The notes: a model not told the origin generated them from the sequence alone. 64,000 bases of DNA from Paenibacillus tyrphae (GCF_000722545.1 NZ_JNVM01000004.1:372001-436000), one strand, 5' to 3'; shown: positions 9,327-21,413, numbered from the stretch's first letter. A program made the numbers and translations.

Positions 9327-10475
9327 TTATTGCTCGCTTTTCCAAGTCAGGTAACGGCTCATTAGGTCGATGGCCAAATCGATGGCGCGTTCGTCCGGCT
9401 TAAGCTTCGCATGATGCAGTCCGTAAGGGGTCCCGACGCCGAGCCAGAACATGAATCCGGGAATCGATTCGAGAAAATAACCGAAATCTTCCCCGGTCAT
9501 CGCTTCGGTACATTCAATCAATTGAAGTGGCATCGAATGGTCGGTATCTCGAACCCAGTTCATAAATTGGCCCGTAACATCCGCCTCGTTAAACACCTGC
9601 CGGTAATTGGCGCCGTAGTCGATCTCAGCCTTGCAGGCGAAAGCCGTCTCCATTCCGGCGACGAGCGCCTCGATCCGGGACTTGACGAGCGACATCGTTT
9701 CGGCCGAGAGTGTCCGTATCGTTCCTTCCAGACGGGACGTCTCGGCGATAATATTCTGCTTCGTACCACCGTCGATTTTGCCGATCGTAATAACCGCCGA
9801 ATCAAGGGGATTTACATTGCGCGAAATGACGGTTTGCAATTGTCCCACAAGCTGGCACGCGGCAATTACCATATCGTTCGCGTTGTGCGGGAAAGCCGCA
9901 TGTCCGCCTTTACCCGTCAAGGTGATGAACAGCTCGGACGTATTGGCAAACAAGATGCCCGGTTTGGTAGCCATGGTGCCTACCGGATATTCCGGTGCGA
10001 TATGCAAAGCGAAAATTTCGTCGGGCATCCAGTCCCGCAGCTCTTCGCATTCGAGCATTGGCTTAGCGCCTCCAGGTCCTTCTTCCGCGGGCTGAAAAAT
10101 AAAGGTCAGATTATCTCGAATCGGCTGCTGTGCAAAATGCGTCAGAATGCCGAGGCCGATGGACATATGCAGGTCGTGCCCGCAGGCGTGCATAAAGCCG
10201 GGATGCTCCGAACGAAAATCGTACCCGGTATCTTCCGTAATCGGCAGCCCGTCGATGTCGGCGCGGTAGCCGAACCGGCGCTTCGGCGCGGTTCCTTTTA
10301 CATTAACGATAATGCCGGTTCGCCAAGTGCGGACTTCGAGCCGCTCCTGGGGCAAGGATGCGATGTAATCGAGCAAATACCGCTGGGTCTTAAACTCTTG
10401 AAACCCGAGCTCCGGAATTTTATGCAAATCTCTGCGAATTTGTACAAAGCGGCTCGGGTTGACGGCTACAGACAT
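9327..10475 (-). CDS. dapL: N-acetyldiaminopimelate deacetylase
   Basis: M20-family amidohydrolase that removes acetate from N-acetyl-LL-diaminopimelate, giving LL-diaminopimelate for lysine and peptidoglycan. The metal-site motif [10 protein letters not shown] is at residues 96-105, the RADIDGLP motif at 71-78, and GGHAAFPH lies in the lid domain. The 382-residue length is normal. The ATG follows AAAGGAGG with good spacing. It lies downstream of dapH on the same strand, as ykuR follows ykuQ in B. subtilis; a hairpin in the gap may reduce read-through. Confidence 0.95.
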   Translation of the reverse strand: MSVAVNPSRFVQIRRDLHKIPELGFQEFKTQRYLLDYIASLPQERLEVRTWRTGIIVNVKGTAPKRRFGYRADIDGLPITEDTGYDFRSEHPGFMHACGHDLHMSIGLGILTHFAQQPIRDNLTFIFQPAEEGPGGAKPMLECEELRDWMPDEIFALHIAPEYPVGTMATKPGILFANTSELFITLTGKGGHAAFPHNANDMVIAACQLVGQLQTVISRNVNPLDSAVITIGKIDGGTKQNIIAETSRLEGTIRTLSAETMSLVKSRIEALVAGMETAFACKAEIDYGANYRQVFNEADVTGQFMNWVRDTDHSMPLQLIECTEAMTGEDFGYFLESIPGFMFWLGVGTPYGLHHAKLKPDERAIDLAIDLMSRYLTWKSEQ

Positions 10476-10504
10476 GGTGTCAAAGCCTCCTTTGGTGAGG
10501 GAAT

Positions 10505-10539
10505 GAAGAGAAAGGCCCGGCGTCTGATCGCCGAGCCTT
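10505..10539 (-). terminator. Hairpin between dapH and dapL
   Basis: Arms at 10529-10539 and 10512-10522 form an 11-bp stem (one G-U pair) with a 6-nt loop. On the minus strand it is followed by TTTCTCTTC, a weak U-rich tail. It may be a partial terminator lowering dapL expression relative to dapH. Confidence 0.5.
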
Positions 10540-10551
10540 GAATGCGCCGAA

Positions 10552-11265
10552 TTACAGGTTGCGCAGGTCTTTCAAAATTTCCGTTTTGGACTTCGTTTTG
10601 TCGTCCACTTTTTTGATGACGCGGGCAGGGGTACCGGCAACGACGCTGAACTCCGGAACGTCTTCCACGACGACCGCGCCTGCAGCAACGACGGAACCTT
10701 GTCCGACGCGCACGCCTTCCAGAATAACGGCGTTAGCGCCGACGAGCACGTCGTCTTCGATCACGACCGGTTGAGCGGAAGGCGGCTCGATCACGCCTGC
10801 GAGGACGGCGCCTGCTCCGATGTGGCACATTTTGCCGACTTTCACGCGTCCGCCGAGAATGGCGTTCATATCGATCATCGTGCCTTCGCCGATGGTTACG
10901 CCGATGTTGATTACGGCTCCCATCATGATGATTGCGTTGTCGCCGATGCCGACCATGTCGCGGATAATCGCGCCCGGCTCGATGCGGGCATTAATATTTT
11001 TGAGGTCCAGCAGCGGAACTGCGGAGTTGCGGCGGTCATTCTCGACGACATAGTCTTCGATTTTGCCGGCTTCCGCATCCAGCACGCTTTTTACTTCCGC
11101 CCAGTCGCCGAACAGTACGCCGCTTTTGCCGGAGATGAACGCTTGAATATTGTCTCCGAAGGAGATGGATTCCAGGTCGCCTTTAACATATACTTTAACC
11201 GGAGTCTTTTTCTTGCTTGTTTTAATGAAATTAATAACGTCTTCCGTATTCATTTCGATCGACAT
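10552..11265 (-). CDS. dapH: Tetrahydrodipicolinate N-acetyltransferase
   Basis: Acetyl-CoA-dependent enzyme that commits tetrahydrodipicolinate to the acetylated diaminopimelate branch. Residues 1-85 are the DapH-specific N-terminal domain. From about residue 90 it has hexapeptide repeats of a left-handed beta-helix ([54 protein letters not shown]). The 237-residue length is typical. The AAGGAG site is 14 nt before the ATG, which is longer than usual, but no better start was found. Its own promoter is at 11350-11378. Confidence 0.95.
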   Translation of the reverse strand: MSIEMNTEDVINFIKTSKKKTPVKVYVKGDLESISFGDNIQAFISGKSGVLFGDWAEVKSVLDAEAGKIEDYVVENDRRNSAVPLLDLKNINARIEPGAIIRDMVGIGDNAIIMMGAVINIGVTIGEGTMIDMNAILGGRVKVGKMCHIGAGAVLAGVIEPPSAQPVVIEDDVLVGANAVILEGVRVGQGSVVAAGAVVVEDVPEFSVVAGTPARVIKKVDDKTKSKTEILKDLRNL

Positions 11266-11349
11266 AAACGGGATTCCAGCTCCTTATGTAGTGATACCGT
11301 GAACGAAAACGGGCATGATCCGTTGTCCCGAAGATCACGAACTACATCT

Positions 11350-11378
11350 TTTATAGCATAAAACGCATGCCCTAGCAA
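11350..11378 (-). promoter_or_regulatory. SigA-type promoter of dapH
   Basis: On the minus strand, TTGCTA (11378-11373) and TATAAA (11355-11350) are spaced by 17 nt. It diverges from the pyr promoter, whose -35 begins 38 bp away. Confidence 0.6.
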
Positions 11379-11415
11379 TCCTTGGCCGGTCAAACCGGGT
11401 GCGATTCGAAGAGTA

Positions 11416-11444
11416 TTGACATCGGGTGTCGAACATGGCATAAT
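11416..11444 (+). promoter_or_regulatory. SigA-type promoter of the pyr operon
   Basis: TTGACA (11416-11421) and CATAAT (11439-11444) are separated by 17 nt. Transcription would begin near 11451, just before the PyrR-binding leader. Confidence 0.8.
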
Positions 11445-11450
11445 GCTTGT

Positions 11451-11625
11451 AACTGAATAGCACCTTTAAAATCAGTCCCGTGAGGCTGGCAAGGTGAACG
11501 ACGAATCGAACGGTCCAAGCGGATGCGCCGACGGCATAGATGCCGGTGAGGTGTGTCTGTCCCGGTATGACCTGTTCTGTTCCTGTGCGCGCAAACCTTG
11601 CCGATACGGCAAGGTTTTTTTATGG
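11451..11625 (+). promoter_or_regulatory. PyrR-dependent attenuator leader
   Basis: The leader contains AGTCCCGTGAGGCT at 11474-11487, an exact fit to the PyrR-binding loop consensus ARUCCNGNGAGGYU. It ends in a terminator (AACCTTGCC, loop, GGCAAGGTT, then a T run at about 11594-11621). PyrR with bound UMP or UTP stabilises the anti-antiterminator, so the terminator forms and the pyr genes are switched off. Confidence 0.92.
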
Positions 11626-11663
11626 TCTAAATCGCGAAAGCTTTGGTGAAGGAGGTTGCCTGA

Positions 11664-13153
<1,490 letters not shown>

Positions 13154-13199
13154 ACCGAATCCTAACCTACTACGAAGATGAAACGAAGCGGAGGTTCCC

Positions 13200-14483
13200 A
13201 TGGGAATTTGGATACTGAATGCCAGCCTGGCGGCTGGGGGCAATGAGCTGAAGAAAAAGCACGTGTTCGCAAATGGTGAGCGCATCGAGCAAATCGTCGA
13301 CGCAGGGGAAGCTTTGCCGGATACGGCCGGACATACGGTTATCGATGCCCAGGGCAAGCTGCTGGCACCCGGACTCATCGACATGCACGTACATCTGCGC
13401 GAACCGGGCTTCGAATATAAGGAAGATATCGCGTCGGGCACCCGTTCCGCGGCGCGTGGTGGTTTCACAACGATTGCCTGCATGCCGAACACGCGACCGG
13501 TTATCGATACGGTGGAAACGGTGCAGTATGTGCTGAACAAGGCTCAAACCGAAGGCATCGTACGCGTTCTGCCTTACGGCTGCATCACGAAAAACGAGCT
13601 TGGCCGCGAGCTTACAGACTTCGATGCCTTGAAAGAAGCCGGAGTCATCGGCTACACGGATGACGGCGTCGGCGTGCAAAGTGCACAAATGATGAAGGAT
13701 GCGATGGCCAAAGCGGCCTCGATCGGTATGCCGGTTATTGCGCACTGTGAGGATAACACACTGGTCGAAGGCGCTGCCGTAAGCGAAGGCGCATTTGCCC
13801 GCAAGCACGGACTCAAAGGGATTCCGAACGAATCCGAAGCGATTCATGTCGGCCGTGACATTCTGCTCGCGGAAGCGACAGGGGTTCACTACCATGTATG
13901 CCACGTCAGCACGGAACAGTCGGTTCGCCTGATCCGTCAAGCGAAGCAGATTGGCATTAAAGTAACCGCCGAAGTGTGTCCGCACCACCTGCTGCTGTCT
14001 GACGAAGACATTCCCGGGATGGACGCGAATTGGAAAATGAACCCGCCGCTGCGCACCCCGCGAGACGTGCAGGCCTGCATCGAGGGCCTTGTCGACGGCA
14101 CGCTCGACATCGTGGTCACCGACCACGCTCCGCACAGCGAAGAAGAGAAAGCGCGCGGCATGCAGCTTGCCCCGTTCGGCATCGTCGGCTTCGAGACGGC
14201 CTTCCCGCTCTTGTACACGAAGTTCGTCGCTACGGGTCAATGGACGCTGGAGTTTCTGCTCGATAAAATGACCAAACTGCCGGCGCAAGTATTCGGACTT
14301 CCTTGGGGAACGATCGAGGTCGGCAAAACCGCCGATCTGACGCTGATTGACCTCGAAACGGAGAAGAAGGTCAATCCGGCGGAATTCCTCTCCAAGGGAC
14401 GCAACACGCCGTTCACCGGCTGGAGCCTGAAAGGCTGGCCGACCTTAACCATCGTCGGCGGAAACGTCGTCTGGTCCGAGTAG
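13200..14483 (+). CDS. pyrC: Dihydroorotase
   Basis: Zinc amidohydrolase that cyclises N-carbamoyl-aspartate to dihydroorotate. The metal motif DMHVHLREPG has His63 and His65. The later motifs are VCHVSTEQS, EVCPHHLLL and DIVVTDHAPHS, with the last metal-site aspartate. At 427 residues it is a typical class I enzyme. The GGAGG site precedes the ATG by 6 nt. The gap after pyrB is 46 nt. The following 338-bp gap is unusually long for this operon. Confidence 0.97.
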   Translation: MGIWILNASLAAGGNELKKKHVFANGERIEQIVDAGEALPDTAGHTVIDAQGKLLAPGLIDMHVHLREPGFEYKEDIASGTRSAARGGFTTIACMPNTRPVIDTVETVQYVLNKAQTEGIVRVLPYGCITKNELGRELTDFDALKEAGVIGYTDDGVGVQSAQMMKDAMAKAASIGMPVIAHCEDNTLVEGAAVSEGAFARKHGLKGIPNESEAIHVGRDILLAEATGVHYHVCHVSTEQSVRLIRQAKQIGIKVTAEVCPHHLLLSDEDIPGMDANWKMNPPLRTPRDVQACIEGLVDGTLDIVVTDHAPHSEEEKARGMQLAPFGIVGFETAFPLLYTKFVATGQWTLEFLLDKMTKLPAQVFGLPWGTIEVGKTADLTLIDLETEKKVNPAEFLSKGRNTPFTGWSLKGWPTLTIVGGNVVWSE

Positions 14484-14821
14484 GGAAGGGCGAGTAGACC
14501 TCTGCTGCTAGGGGAACCTACAGTTAGGGAAATAAAGGAACAGAGTTCCTTATTTATAGAAACGATTTTGTTGTAAAGAAGGCATTGAGCAGGTCGGTTG
14601 CTTGTGCACGAATACCCGCAACACCGTAAAGCGTGTCCGGCCGGCCACGGGGGCGTCAGCCTCCGCGCCGTCCGGACAAACGCGATCCCCCGTCGCAGCT
14701 CCTTCAAAGCTACATACCCCCTTGTGCGACAACTTGAGGGGTCCAGGGGCAGCGCCCCTGGGGTCCCCCTTTGAAAAGGGGGAATTAGGGGGATTAATAC
14801 CACATAGGGAGATGACAGCAG
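14484..14821 (+). repeat. Noncoding insert with hairpin repeats between pyrC and carA
   Basis: No supportable gene is present. Three inverted repeats are visible. AAATAAAGGAAC / GTTCCTTATTT occupies 14530-14556. CCAGGGGC / GCCCCTGG occupies 14743-14761. TCCCCCTT / AAGGGGGA occupies 14764-14783 and is followed by ATTAGGGGGATT. The middle (about 14590-14710) is very GC-rich. I recall similar AAATAAGGAAC and GGGGGAATT-AGGGGG hairpins as dispersed repeats in Paenibacillus genomes, but that needs a genome-wide search. None has a convincing T run on the plus strand, so read-through to carA is plausible. Confidence 0.6.
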
Positions 14822-15997
14822 ATGCAGGCAAGATTGTTGTTGGAAGACGGTACGCTGTTTACCGGCAAAGCATTCGGAAGCACCGGCGACTCGGTTGGCG
14901 AAGTCGTATTTAATACAGGCATTACAGGATACCAAGAGGTATTGTCTGACCCGTCCTATTGCGGTCAAATCGTAACCATGACGTACCCGCTGATCGGAAA
15001 CTACGGCATCACGCGCGACGATTTCGAATCGATCCGTCCGTTCATTCACGGATTCGTCGTTCGCGAGCACGAAATGGTGCCTAGCAACTGGAGAGCCGAG
15101 TACTCGCTGGACAGCCTGCTTAAAGAATACGGCATTATCGGGATCAGCGGTATTGATACCCGGATGCTAACCCGCCGCATCCGTCACCATGGCGTCATGA
15201 AAGGCATCCTAACCACCTCCGAGAAACGTGTGGAAGAGCTGCTGGAGCAGCTTAAAGCATCGCCGCTTATGACCGATCAAGTGTCCCGCGTATCTACGAA
15301 AAGCGTGTTCAGCGCTCCGGGAACGAAAGAGCGCGTCGTTCTCGTCGATTTCGGCTCCAAGAGCGGCATTTTGCGCGACTTAACCAAGCGCGGCTGCGAC
15401 GTCGTCGTTGTTCCGCAGGACACGACCGCGGACCAAATCCGACGGTTAGCACCGGACGGCATTCTGCTGTCCAACGGCCCTGGGGACCCGAAAGACGTGC
15501 CGCATGCGGCGAAAATGATCGCCGAGCTGCTCGGCGAATTCCCGATCTTCGGCATCTGCCTCGGCCATCAATTGTTCGCGCTGGCGAGCGGCGCCGATAC
15601 GGAAAAGCTGAAGTTCGGCCATCGCGGCGGCAACCACCCGGTAAAAGACTTGGCTACGGGCCGCTGCTACATCACATCGCAAAACCATGGCTACACCGTA
15701 AATGAAGAGTCGATCGCCGGCACGGATTTGGAAGTGACTCATATCAACAACAACGACAAGACGATCGAAGGGCTGCGCCACAAAAAATATCCGGCCTTCT
15801 CCGTTCAGTACCACCCGGAGGCAGCACCGGGACCGTTCGATTCGAGCTACTTGTTCGATGACTTCCTGCAGCTGATCCGCGATCAAAAGCAAAACAACCC
15901 GCAGCTTCCGCGTCAGGCGCAGATCGCAGCGGCATACAAAGCGGGCAGCACGGCCGTATCCGCATCGAAAGGGGAGCTTCACCATGCCGAAAAATAA
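14822..15997 (+). CDS. carA: Carbamoyl-phosphate synthase small (glutaminase) subunit
   Basis: Hydrolyses glutamine and passes ammonia to CarB for carbamoyl phosphate synthesis. The N-terminal half (residues 1-150) is the CarA-specific domain, with [17 protein letters not shown]. The class I glutaminase half has the nucleophile Cys246 in GICLGHQLF, and the VQYHPEA motif supplies the catalytic His and Glu. The 391-residue length is slightly longer than B. subtilis PyrAA because of a C-terminal tail. It overlaps carB by 14 nt. As the only carAB copy in the window and inside the pyr operon, it is the pyrimidine-type enzyme. Confidence 0.97.
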   Translation: MQARLLLEDGTLFTGKAFGSTGDSVGEVVFNTGITGYQEVLSDPSYCGQIVTMTYPLIGNYGITRDDFESIRPFIHGFVVREHEMVPSNWRAEYSLDSLLKEYGIIGISGIDTRMLTRRIRHHGVMKGILTTSEKRVEELLEQLKASPLMTDQVSRVSTKSVFSAPGTKERVVLVDFGSKSGILRDLTKRGCDVVVVPQDTTADQIRRLAPDGILLSNGPGDPKDVPHAAKMIAELLGEFPIFGICLGHQLFALASGADTEKLKFGHRGGNHPVKDLATGRCYITSQNHGYTVNEESIAGTDLEVTHINNNDKTIEGLRHKKYPAFSVQYHPEAAPGPFDSSYLFDDFLQLIRDQKQNNPQLPRQAQIAAAYKAGSTAVSASKGELHHAEK

Positions 15998-18900
15998 TAA
16001 CCTCAAAAAAATTCTCGTGATCGGCTCCGGTCCGATCGTCATCGGGCAAGCGGCGGAATTCGATTATGCCGGTACGCAAGCTTGCCAGGCTCTGAAAGAA
16101 GAAGGCTTCGAAGTCGTTCTGATCAACAGCAATCCGGCGACGATCATGACCGATACAAACATGGCCGACAAAGTATATATCGAGCCGATTACGCTCGATT
16201 TCGTCACCCAAATCATCCGCCAAGAGCGTCCGGACGGCTTGCTGCCGACCCTTGGCGGCCAGACCGGCCTCAATATGGCGGTTGAGCTGGCGCGCGCCGG
16301 CGTACTGGAGCGCGAAAACGTGAAGCTGCTCGGTACTCAGCTAATGGCGATCGAAAAAGCGGAAGACCGCGATTTGTTCCGTGATCTGATGCGCGAACTG
16401 GAACAACCGGTGCCGGAAAGCACAATCGTTACGACCGTCCAGGAAGCGCTCGATTTTGCGAATGAAATCGGCTATCCGATTATCGTACGTCCGGCGTACA
16501 CGTTGGGCGGAACAGGCGGCGGTATCTGCGCCACCGAGGAAGAGCTGCTGGAAACTGTTTCCTCCGGTATTCGTTACAGCCCGATCGGCCAATGTTTGAT
16601 CGAGAAAAGCATCGCCGGCATGAAGGAAGTCGAGTACGAGGTGATGCGCGATGCGAACGACAACTGTATCGTCGTGTGCAACATGGAAAACTTCGATCCG
16701 GTTGGCGTTCATACGGGCGACAGCATCGTTGTGGCACCGAGCCAGACGCTGTCGGACCGCGAATACCAAATGCTGCGTTCCGCATCGCTCAAAATTATCC
16801 GCGCCTTGAATATCGAAGGCGGATGCAACGTGCAGTTTGCGCTGGACCCGCACAGCTATCAATATTACGTCATCGAAGTGAATCCGCGGGTTAGCCGCTC
16901 GTCGGCTCTCGCTTCCAAGGCAACCGGCTACCCGATTGCCAAAATGGCAGCCAAGATTGCGATCGGTTATACACTCGACGAAATCGTCAACCCGGTGACG
17001 GGTCAAACGTACGCTTGCTTCGAGCCAACGCTGGACTATATCGTATCCAAAATTCCGCGCTGGCCGTTCGACAAATTTACCGCGGCGAACCGCAAGCTTG
17101 GTACGCAAATGAAAGCGACCGGTGAAGTCATGGCCATCGGCCGAACGTTCGAGGAGTCGATTCACAAAGCGGTCCGCTCCCTTGAAATCGGCGTTCACCG
17201 CCTGTATTTGAAAGATGCAGAGACATTAGACCAAGAGACGCTTGAGCAGCGGCTTGTGAAGCCGGACGACGAGCGCATCTTCCTGATCGCCGAAGCAATC
17301 CGCCGCGGATACAGCGTACAGCAATTGCAGGATTTGACCAAGGTGGACTGGTGGTTCCTGCACAAGCTGGAAGGCTTGATTGCCTTCGAAGCCGAGCTGC
17401 TTGTCCCGGAGCTGAGCGAAGAGCTGCTCCGCGAAGCGAAGCGCAAAGGCTTCACCGACCGCGCCGTTGCCGAGCTGCGTCGTCAAGCCGACAAAGGTCT
17501 GAGCTTGACGCAGGAAGCTGACGTTCGCGCATACCGGATCGGCTTGGGGCTGAAGCCGGTTTACAAAATGGTCGACACCTGCGCCGCAGAATTCGAAGCG
17601 ACAACGCCTTACTACTACTCGACCTACGAGACGGAAGATGAAGTCAAAGAAACGACGAAGCAAAAAGTTGTCGTGCTCGGCTCCGGTCCGATCCGGATCG
17701 GTCAAGGGATCGAGTTCGACTACTCGACCGTACATGCGGTATGGGCTATCCAAAAGGCCGGCTATGAAGCGGTCATTATCAATAACAACCCGGAGACGGT
17801 GTCTACGGACTTCAATACATCGGACCGGCTGTACTTCGAGCCGTTGTTCTTCGAGGACGTCATGAACGTCATCGAGCGCGAGCAGCCGATCGGCGTTATC
17901 GTCCAATTCGGCGGACAAACGGCGATCAACCTCGCGGCGCCGCTTACGAAAGCGGGCGTGCGCATCCTCGGCACGGATTTGGAGAACATCGACGCAGCCG
18001 AGGACCGCAAAAAATTCGAAGCGCTGCTGCGTCAGCTTGACATCGCACAACCGCCGGGCGGTACGGTAACCTCGGTGGACGAGGCTGTCGGCATGGCTTC
18101 CCGCTACGGGTATCCGGTGCTTGTTCGCCCGTCGTATGTCCTTGGTGGCCGCGCCATGGAAATCGTCTACTCCGACGAAGAATTGCTCAGCTACATGGAG
18201 TATGCGGTCAAAATCAACCCGGAGCATCCGGTTCTCATCGACCGTTACATGCTCGGCAAAGAAGTCGAAGTCGACGCGATCTGCGACAAAGAAACGGTTC
18301 TTATCCCGGGCATCATGGAGCACGTAGAGCGGGCCGGCGTTCACTCCGGCGACTCCATCGCGGTATATCCGCCGCAGACGGTATCCGCCGAGCTGAAACA
18401 AAAAATTATCGACATTACGACTAAAATCGCCAGAGGGCTGCAGGTTGTCGGTCTCGTCAACATCCAGTTCGTCATCTATCAAAACGAAGTGTATGTGATT
18501 GAAGTGAATCCGCGCTCCTCGCGTACGGTTCCTTTCCTCAGCAAAGTGACGAAAATTCCGATGGCGAACGTCGCAACCCGCGTCATTATGGGCGAAAAGC
18601 TAGCCGATATGGGATACCAAACCGGCCTGTGGCCGGAAGACGAGTTCGTATCCGTCAAGGTACCGGTCTTCTCCTTCGCGAAGCTGCGCCGTGTCGATAC
18701 GACGCTCGGACCAGAGATGAAATCGACGGGCGAAGTCATGGGCCGCGACAAAACGTTTGCCAAAGCGCTGTATAAAGGCTTGATCGGCTCCGGTATGAAG
18801 ATTCCGCCGACAGGTGCGATCATCGCCACGATTGCCGATAAAGACAAAGCCGAAGCGATGGAAATTTTCCGCGGATTCGGCAGACTGGGCTACCGCATCG

Positions 18901-19199
18901 TCGCTACGGGGGGAACGGCACAAGCCCTGGAGGACGCCGGTCTTCAAGTAACCCGTGTCAATAAGCTGAGCGAAGGCTCGCCGAACATTCTCGACCTGAT
19001 CCGCAACGGGGAAGCGCACTTCGTCGTCAACACGCTGACGAAAGGCAAAACGCCGGAGCGCGACGGCTTCCGGATTCGCCGCGAAGCGGTAGAGAACGGC
19101 GTTGTCTGCATGACTTCGTTGGATACGGTTAGCGCGCTGCTGCACGTATTGGAGTCCATTTATTTCCAATCCACGGCCATGCCTGCGAATCACGCATAA
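15984..19199 (+). CDS. carB: Carbamoyl-phosphate synthase large subunit
   Basis: Makes carbamoyl phosphate from bicarbonate, ammonia and two ATP. It has two homologous ATP-grasp halves: residues 1-400 ([32 protein letters not shown]) and 555-935 ([28 protein letters not shown]). They are separated by an oligomerisation domain, and a C-terminal allosteric MGS-like domain follows (about 940-1071; [13 protein letters not shown]). All these features are intact in 1071 residues. The start ATG lies inside carA after AAGGGGAG. The next pyr gene is 118 nt away across a strong hairpin. Confidence 0.98.
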   Translation: MPKNNNLKKILVIGSGPIVIGQAAEFDYAGTQACQALKEEGFEVVLINSNPATIMTDTNMADKVYIEPITLDFVTQIIRQERPDGLLPTLGGQTGLNMAVELARAGVLERENVKLLGTQLMAIEKAEDRDLFRDLMRELEQPVPESTIVTTVQEALDFANEIGYPIIVRPAYTLGGTGGGICATEEELLETVSSGIRYSPIGQCLIEKSIAGMKEVEYEVMRDANDNCIVVCNMENFDPVGVHTGDSIVVAPSQTLSDREYQMLRSASLKIIRALNIEGGCNVQFALDPHSYQYYVIEVNPRVSRSSALASKATGYPIAKMAAKIAIGYTLDEIVNPVTGQTYACFEPTLDYIVSKIPRWPFDKFTAANRKLGTQMKATGEVMAIGRTFEESIHKAVRSLEIGVHRLYLKDAETLDQETLEQRLVKPDDERIFLIAEAIRRGYSVQQLQDLTKVDWWFLHKLEGLIAFEAELLVPELSEELLREAKRKGFTDRAVAELRRQADKGLSLTQEADVRAYRIGLGLKPVYKMVDTCAAEFEATTPYYYSTYETEDEVKETTKQKVVVLGSGPIRIGQGIEFDYSTVHAVWAIQKAGYEAVIINNNPETVSTDFNTSDRLYFEPLFFEDVMNVIEREQPIGVIVQFGGQTAINLAAPLTKAGVRILGTDLENIDAAEDRKKFEALLRQLDIAQPPGGTVTSVDEAVGMASRYGYPVLVRPSYVLGGRAMEIVYSDEELLSYMEYAVKINPEHPVLIDRYMLGKEVEVDAICDKETVLIPGIMEHVERAGVHSGDSIAVYPPQTVSAELKQKIIDITTKIARGLQVVGLVNIQFVIYQNEVYVIEVNPRSSRTVPFLSKVTKIPMANVATRVIMGEKLADMGYQTGLWPEDEFVSVKVPVFSFAKLRRVDTTLGPEMKSTGEVMGRDKTFAKALYKGLIGSGMKIPPTGAIIATIADKDKAEAMEIFRGFGRLGYRIVATGGTAQALEDAGLQVTRVNKLSEGSPNILDLIRNGEAHFVVNTLTKGKTPERDGFRIRREAVENGVVCMTSLDTVSALLHVLESIYFQSTAMPANHA

Positions 19200-19210
19200 C
19201 AACAATTGCA

Positions 19211-19250
19211 TTAGCACAGCGTTCCGCTCCTTGCGGAAATGCTGTGCTAA
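19211..19250 (+). repeat. Hairpin between carB and pyrF
   Basis: TTAGCACAGCGTTCCGC pairs with GCGGAA-AT-GCTGTGCTAA around a TCCTT loop. The stem is strong but has no T run, so it is not a typical terminator. It could be an mRNA stabilising or processing site, or a repeat left where pyrK and pyrD sit in other Bacillota. Confidence 0.5.
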
Positions 19251-19317
19251 TCCCTTGATTAGGCCTTTCTACGAGTGGTCAGATTCACCCGATTTTAAAG
19301 AAAAGGGGCGGTAACTT

Positions 19318-20049
19318 GTGTCTACCAACTTAGCGGCGGCGAAGCGCATCATGGTCGCGCTTGATTATGCCGAGGCGAAGCAGGCGGAGTCGCTCGTCCG
19401 GTCTCTGGAAGGCATTCCGTGTTATTTGAAGGTGGGAATGCAGCTGTTTTACAGCGCCGGTCCGGCGTTCGTGCGGATGCTTAAAGAAAAGGGCTATAAC
19501 GTCTTTCTTGATCTCAAAATGCACGATATTCCGAATACCGTCAAAGGCGGTGCGGAAAGCATCACGAAGCTAGGTGTAGACATGTTCAACGTGCATGCGG
19601 CCGGCGGCAAGCAGATGATGGAGGCGGCGATGGAAGGCGTGGACAAGGCGATTCAAGCCGCTTCCGGTCCTAAGCCGCTCGTCATCGGCGTTACGCAGCT
19701 TACGAGCACAAGCCAGGCGGTCATGAACGAAGAAATCGGTATCGAAGGTACGGTAGAGGATGCAGTGATCCGCTATGCCCGATTGGCCCAAGCCGCCGGG
19801 TTGCAAGGCGTCGTCGCTTCCCCGCTGGAGGTCGTTCGGATCAAAGAAACGTGCGGCAGCGGCTTTGTGACCGTGACGCCGGGCATCCGCCCGGCAGGAG
19901 CGGATATCGGCGATCAATCCCGCGTCATGACGCCGGAACAGGCGTTTGCTCAAGGGACGGACTATATCGTCATTGGCCGTCCGATCACAGCCGCGCCGGA
20001 CCCAAGAGCGACGCTGGAAGCGATTATCGCTTCAGTCGAAGGGCTGTAA
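19318..20049 (+). CDS. pyrF: Orotidine-5'-phosphate decarboxylase
   Basis: Catalyses the last step to UMP by decarboxylating OMP. The catalytic motif DLKMHDIPNTV has Asp65, Lys67 and Asp70. TPGIRPAG and the IVIGRPIT phosphate site are present near the C-terminus. The 243-residue length is normal. The start is GTG at 19318, 7 nt after the AGGGGCGG site. In B. subtilis pyrK and pyrD precede this gene; here carB does. Confidence 0.97.
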   Translation: MSTNLAAAKRIMVALDYAEAKQAESLVRSLEGIPCYLKVGMQLFYSAGPAFVRMLKEKGYNVFLDLKMHDIPNTVKGGAESITKLGVDMFNVHAAGGKQMMEAAMEGVDKAIQAASGPKPLVIGVTQLTSTSQAVMNEEIGIEGTVEDAVIRYARLAQAAGLQGVVASPLEVVRIKETCGSGFVTVTPGIRPAGADIGDQSRVMTPEQAFAQGTDYIVIGRPITAAPDPRATLEAIIASVEGL

Positions 20050-20084
20050 AAGCGCATTTTTTATATTTAAGGAGATGAAATCGA

Positions 20085-20744
20085 ATGACAACCCCATCGA
20101 TTCGTATAAATCCGGAGCTGGCCGGGCAAATTGCCGCCGATCTGCTCGCAATCGGCGCCGTAGCGCTTCGTCCGCAGCAGCCGTTTACTTGGACATCCGG
20201 TCTGAAATCGCCGATCTACTGCGACAACCGGCTGACCATTTCGTTCCCTGAGATCCGCGAACGGATCGCCGAAGGTTTCGTTGAGCTCATCCGCGACAAT
20301 TTCCCTGATGCGGAAGTCATTGCGGGGGCGGCAACCGGAGGGATTCCGCATGCGGCTTGGGTGGCTCAAAAGCTCGGTCTGCCGATGGTTTACGTGCGCG
20401 ACAAGGCCAAGGGCCACGGGAAGGAAAACTTGATCGAAGGCTTGATCAAGCCCGATCAGAAGACGGTGGTCATCGAGGATTTGATCTCGACGGGCGGCAG
20501 CTCGCTCAAGGTGGCCTTGGCTGTAAATGAAGCCGGGGCACAGGCTCTCGGGGTGCTTGGCATCTTCTCGTATCAGTTCGAGAAGGCACGCGAGGCCTTT
20601 GCGGGCTCGGGCATTCCATTCGAGACGCTGACGAATTACTCGGTACTGCTCGACGTCGCTCTTCGGAACGGCAGCATCCAGGAGCAGGATTTACAGGCGC
20701 TGAAAGCATGGCGTGAAAATCCGAGCGAATACGGCAAAGCCTAA
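20085..20744 (+). CDS. pyrE: Orotate phosphoribosyltransferase
   Basis: Adds ribose-5-phosphate from PRPP to orotate to give OMP. The PRPP motif VVIEDLISTGGSS is at residues 128-140. FTWTSGLKSPIYCDNR near the N-terminus is the orotate-binding loop, and VRDKAKGHGKENLIEG is the flexible catalytic loop. It is 219 residues long. It follows pyrF by 35 nt with TAAGGAG before the ATG and is the last gene of the operon, followed by a terminator. Confidence 0.98.
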   Translation: MTTPSIRINPELAGQIAADLLAIGAVALRPQQPFTWTSGLKSPIYCDNRLTISFPEIRERIAEGFVELIRDNFPDAEVIAGAATGGIPHAAWVAQKLGLPMVYVRDKAKGHGKENLIEGLIKPDQKTVVIEDLISTGGSSLKVALAVNEAGAQALGVLGIFSYQFEKAREAFAGSGIPFETLTNYSVLLDVALRNGSIQEQDLQALKAWRENPSEYGKA

Positions 20745-20756
20745 ACAAAATTTATG

Positions 20757-20809
20757 GCATTCGAATTCTTCCGCTACGCTAAAGGGAAGAGCTCGGATGC
20801 TTTTCATTT
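20757..20809 (+). terminator. Terminator of the pyr operon
   Basis: GCATTCGAATTCTTCC (20757-20772) pairs with GGAAGAGCTCGGATGC (20785-20800), using some G-U pairs. TTTTCATTTTT follows. Confidence 0.8.
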
Positions 20810-20880
20810 TTCACCGGGTGATGCAAAATAAGGCTGATCCCTGTCTTATGTATAGCTGCAGCTGAAAGGAGGACATCACA

Positions 20881-21399
20881 TTGGAACATCCGGATTCCGA
20901 TTATTTCCGTCATATATTTTATAAACATTACCCGTCGGTGCGCCGAAAATTAATCGCGTTGGTCCGCGACGAGGCAGCCGCCGATGATTTGGCCCAGGAA
21001 GTATTCCTGCGGTTATACCGCAATCCGCCGGACGATCCGCAGTTGATCGGCGCTTGGCTTCATCGGGTACTGACCCGGATCGCCTACGACCATATGTCCA
21101 AACGTGCCCGCGAACGGGCGCTTCAGGAGAAGCAGGAGCTTCATCTGCGGGTAACGGCGCAGGAGGGCAAGTCGAACGAGGAGACGGTTTTGGAGCAGTT
21201 TGAACACGAGGAATTGCGCGGGTGGCTGGACCAGCTTTCGGAACGCGACCGGCAAGTATTGCTCCTTCGATTTTCCGGCTACAGTTACGCGGAGATCGCC
21301 GAGAAGCTTCAAATTCGCGCACCGCTTGTAGGCACGCTTATTCACCGGGCGACCGCCCGCTTGAAACGGCATGCGGAATTGCAAACTCAAGTTGAATAG
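20881..21399 (+). CDS. ECF-type RNA polymerase sigma factor
   Basis: Sigma-70 family protein of 172 residues with only regions 2 and 4. Region 2 is at about 12-75 (DDLAQEVFLRLYRNP, AWLHRVLTRIAYDHM). Region 4 is at about 113-165, with LSERDRQVLLLRFSGYSYAEIAEKL and a helix-turn-helix. The start is TTG, 9 nt after AAAGGAGG. The next gene encodes a one-helix membrane protein with a cytoplasmic N-terminus, the usual layout for an anti-sigma partner. It resembles the SigX/SigW group of Bacillus, but I cannot place it in a specific class. The target regulon is unknown; the ABC transporter downstream is a candidate. Confidence 0.88.
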   Translation: MEHPDSDYFRHIFYKHYPSVRRKLIALVRDEAAADDLAQEVFLRLYRNPPDDPQLIGAWLHRVLTRIAYDHMSKRARERALQEKQELHLRVTAQEGKSNEETVLEQFEHEELRGWLDQLSERDRQVLLLRFSGYSYAEIAEKLQIRAPLVGTLIHRATARLKRHAELQTQVE

Positions 21400-21413
21400 G
21401 AGGACCACGGCAT

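Noticed and set aside
14484..14821. Frames of about 100 codons in the pyrC-carA gap
   Set aside because: They run through hairpin repeats, lack start signals and give Arg/Pro-rich products; the region is better read as noncoding repeats.
17226..18482. Open frame of 418 codons on the minus strand inside carB
   Set aside because: Antisense to an intact carB, Arg/Asp/Val-rich with no family features and no ribosome binding site.
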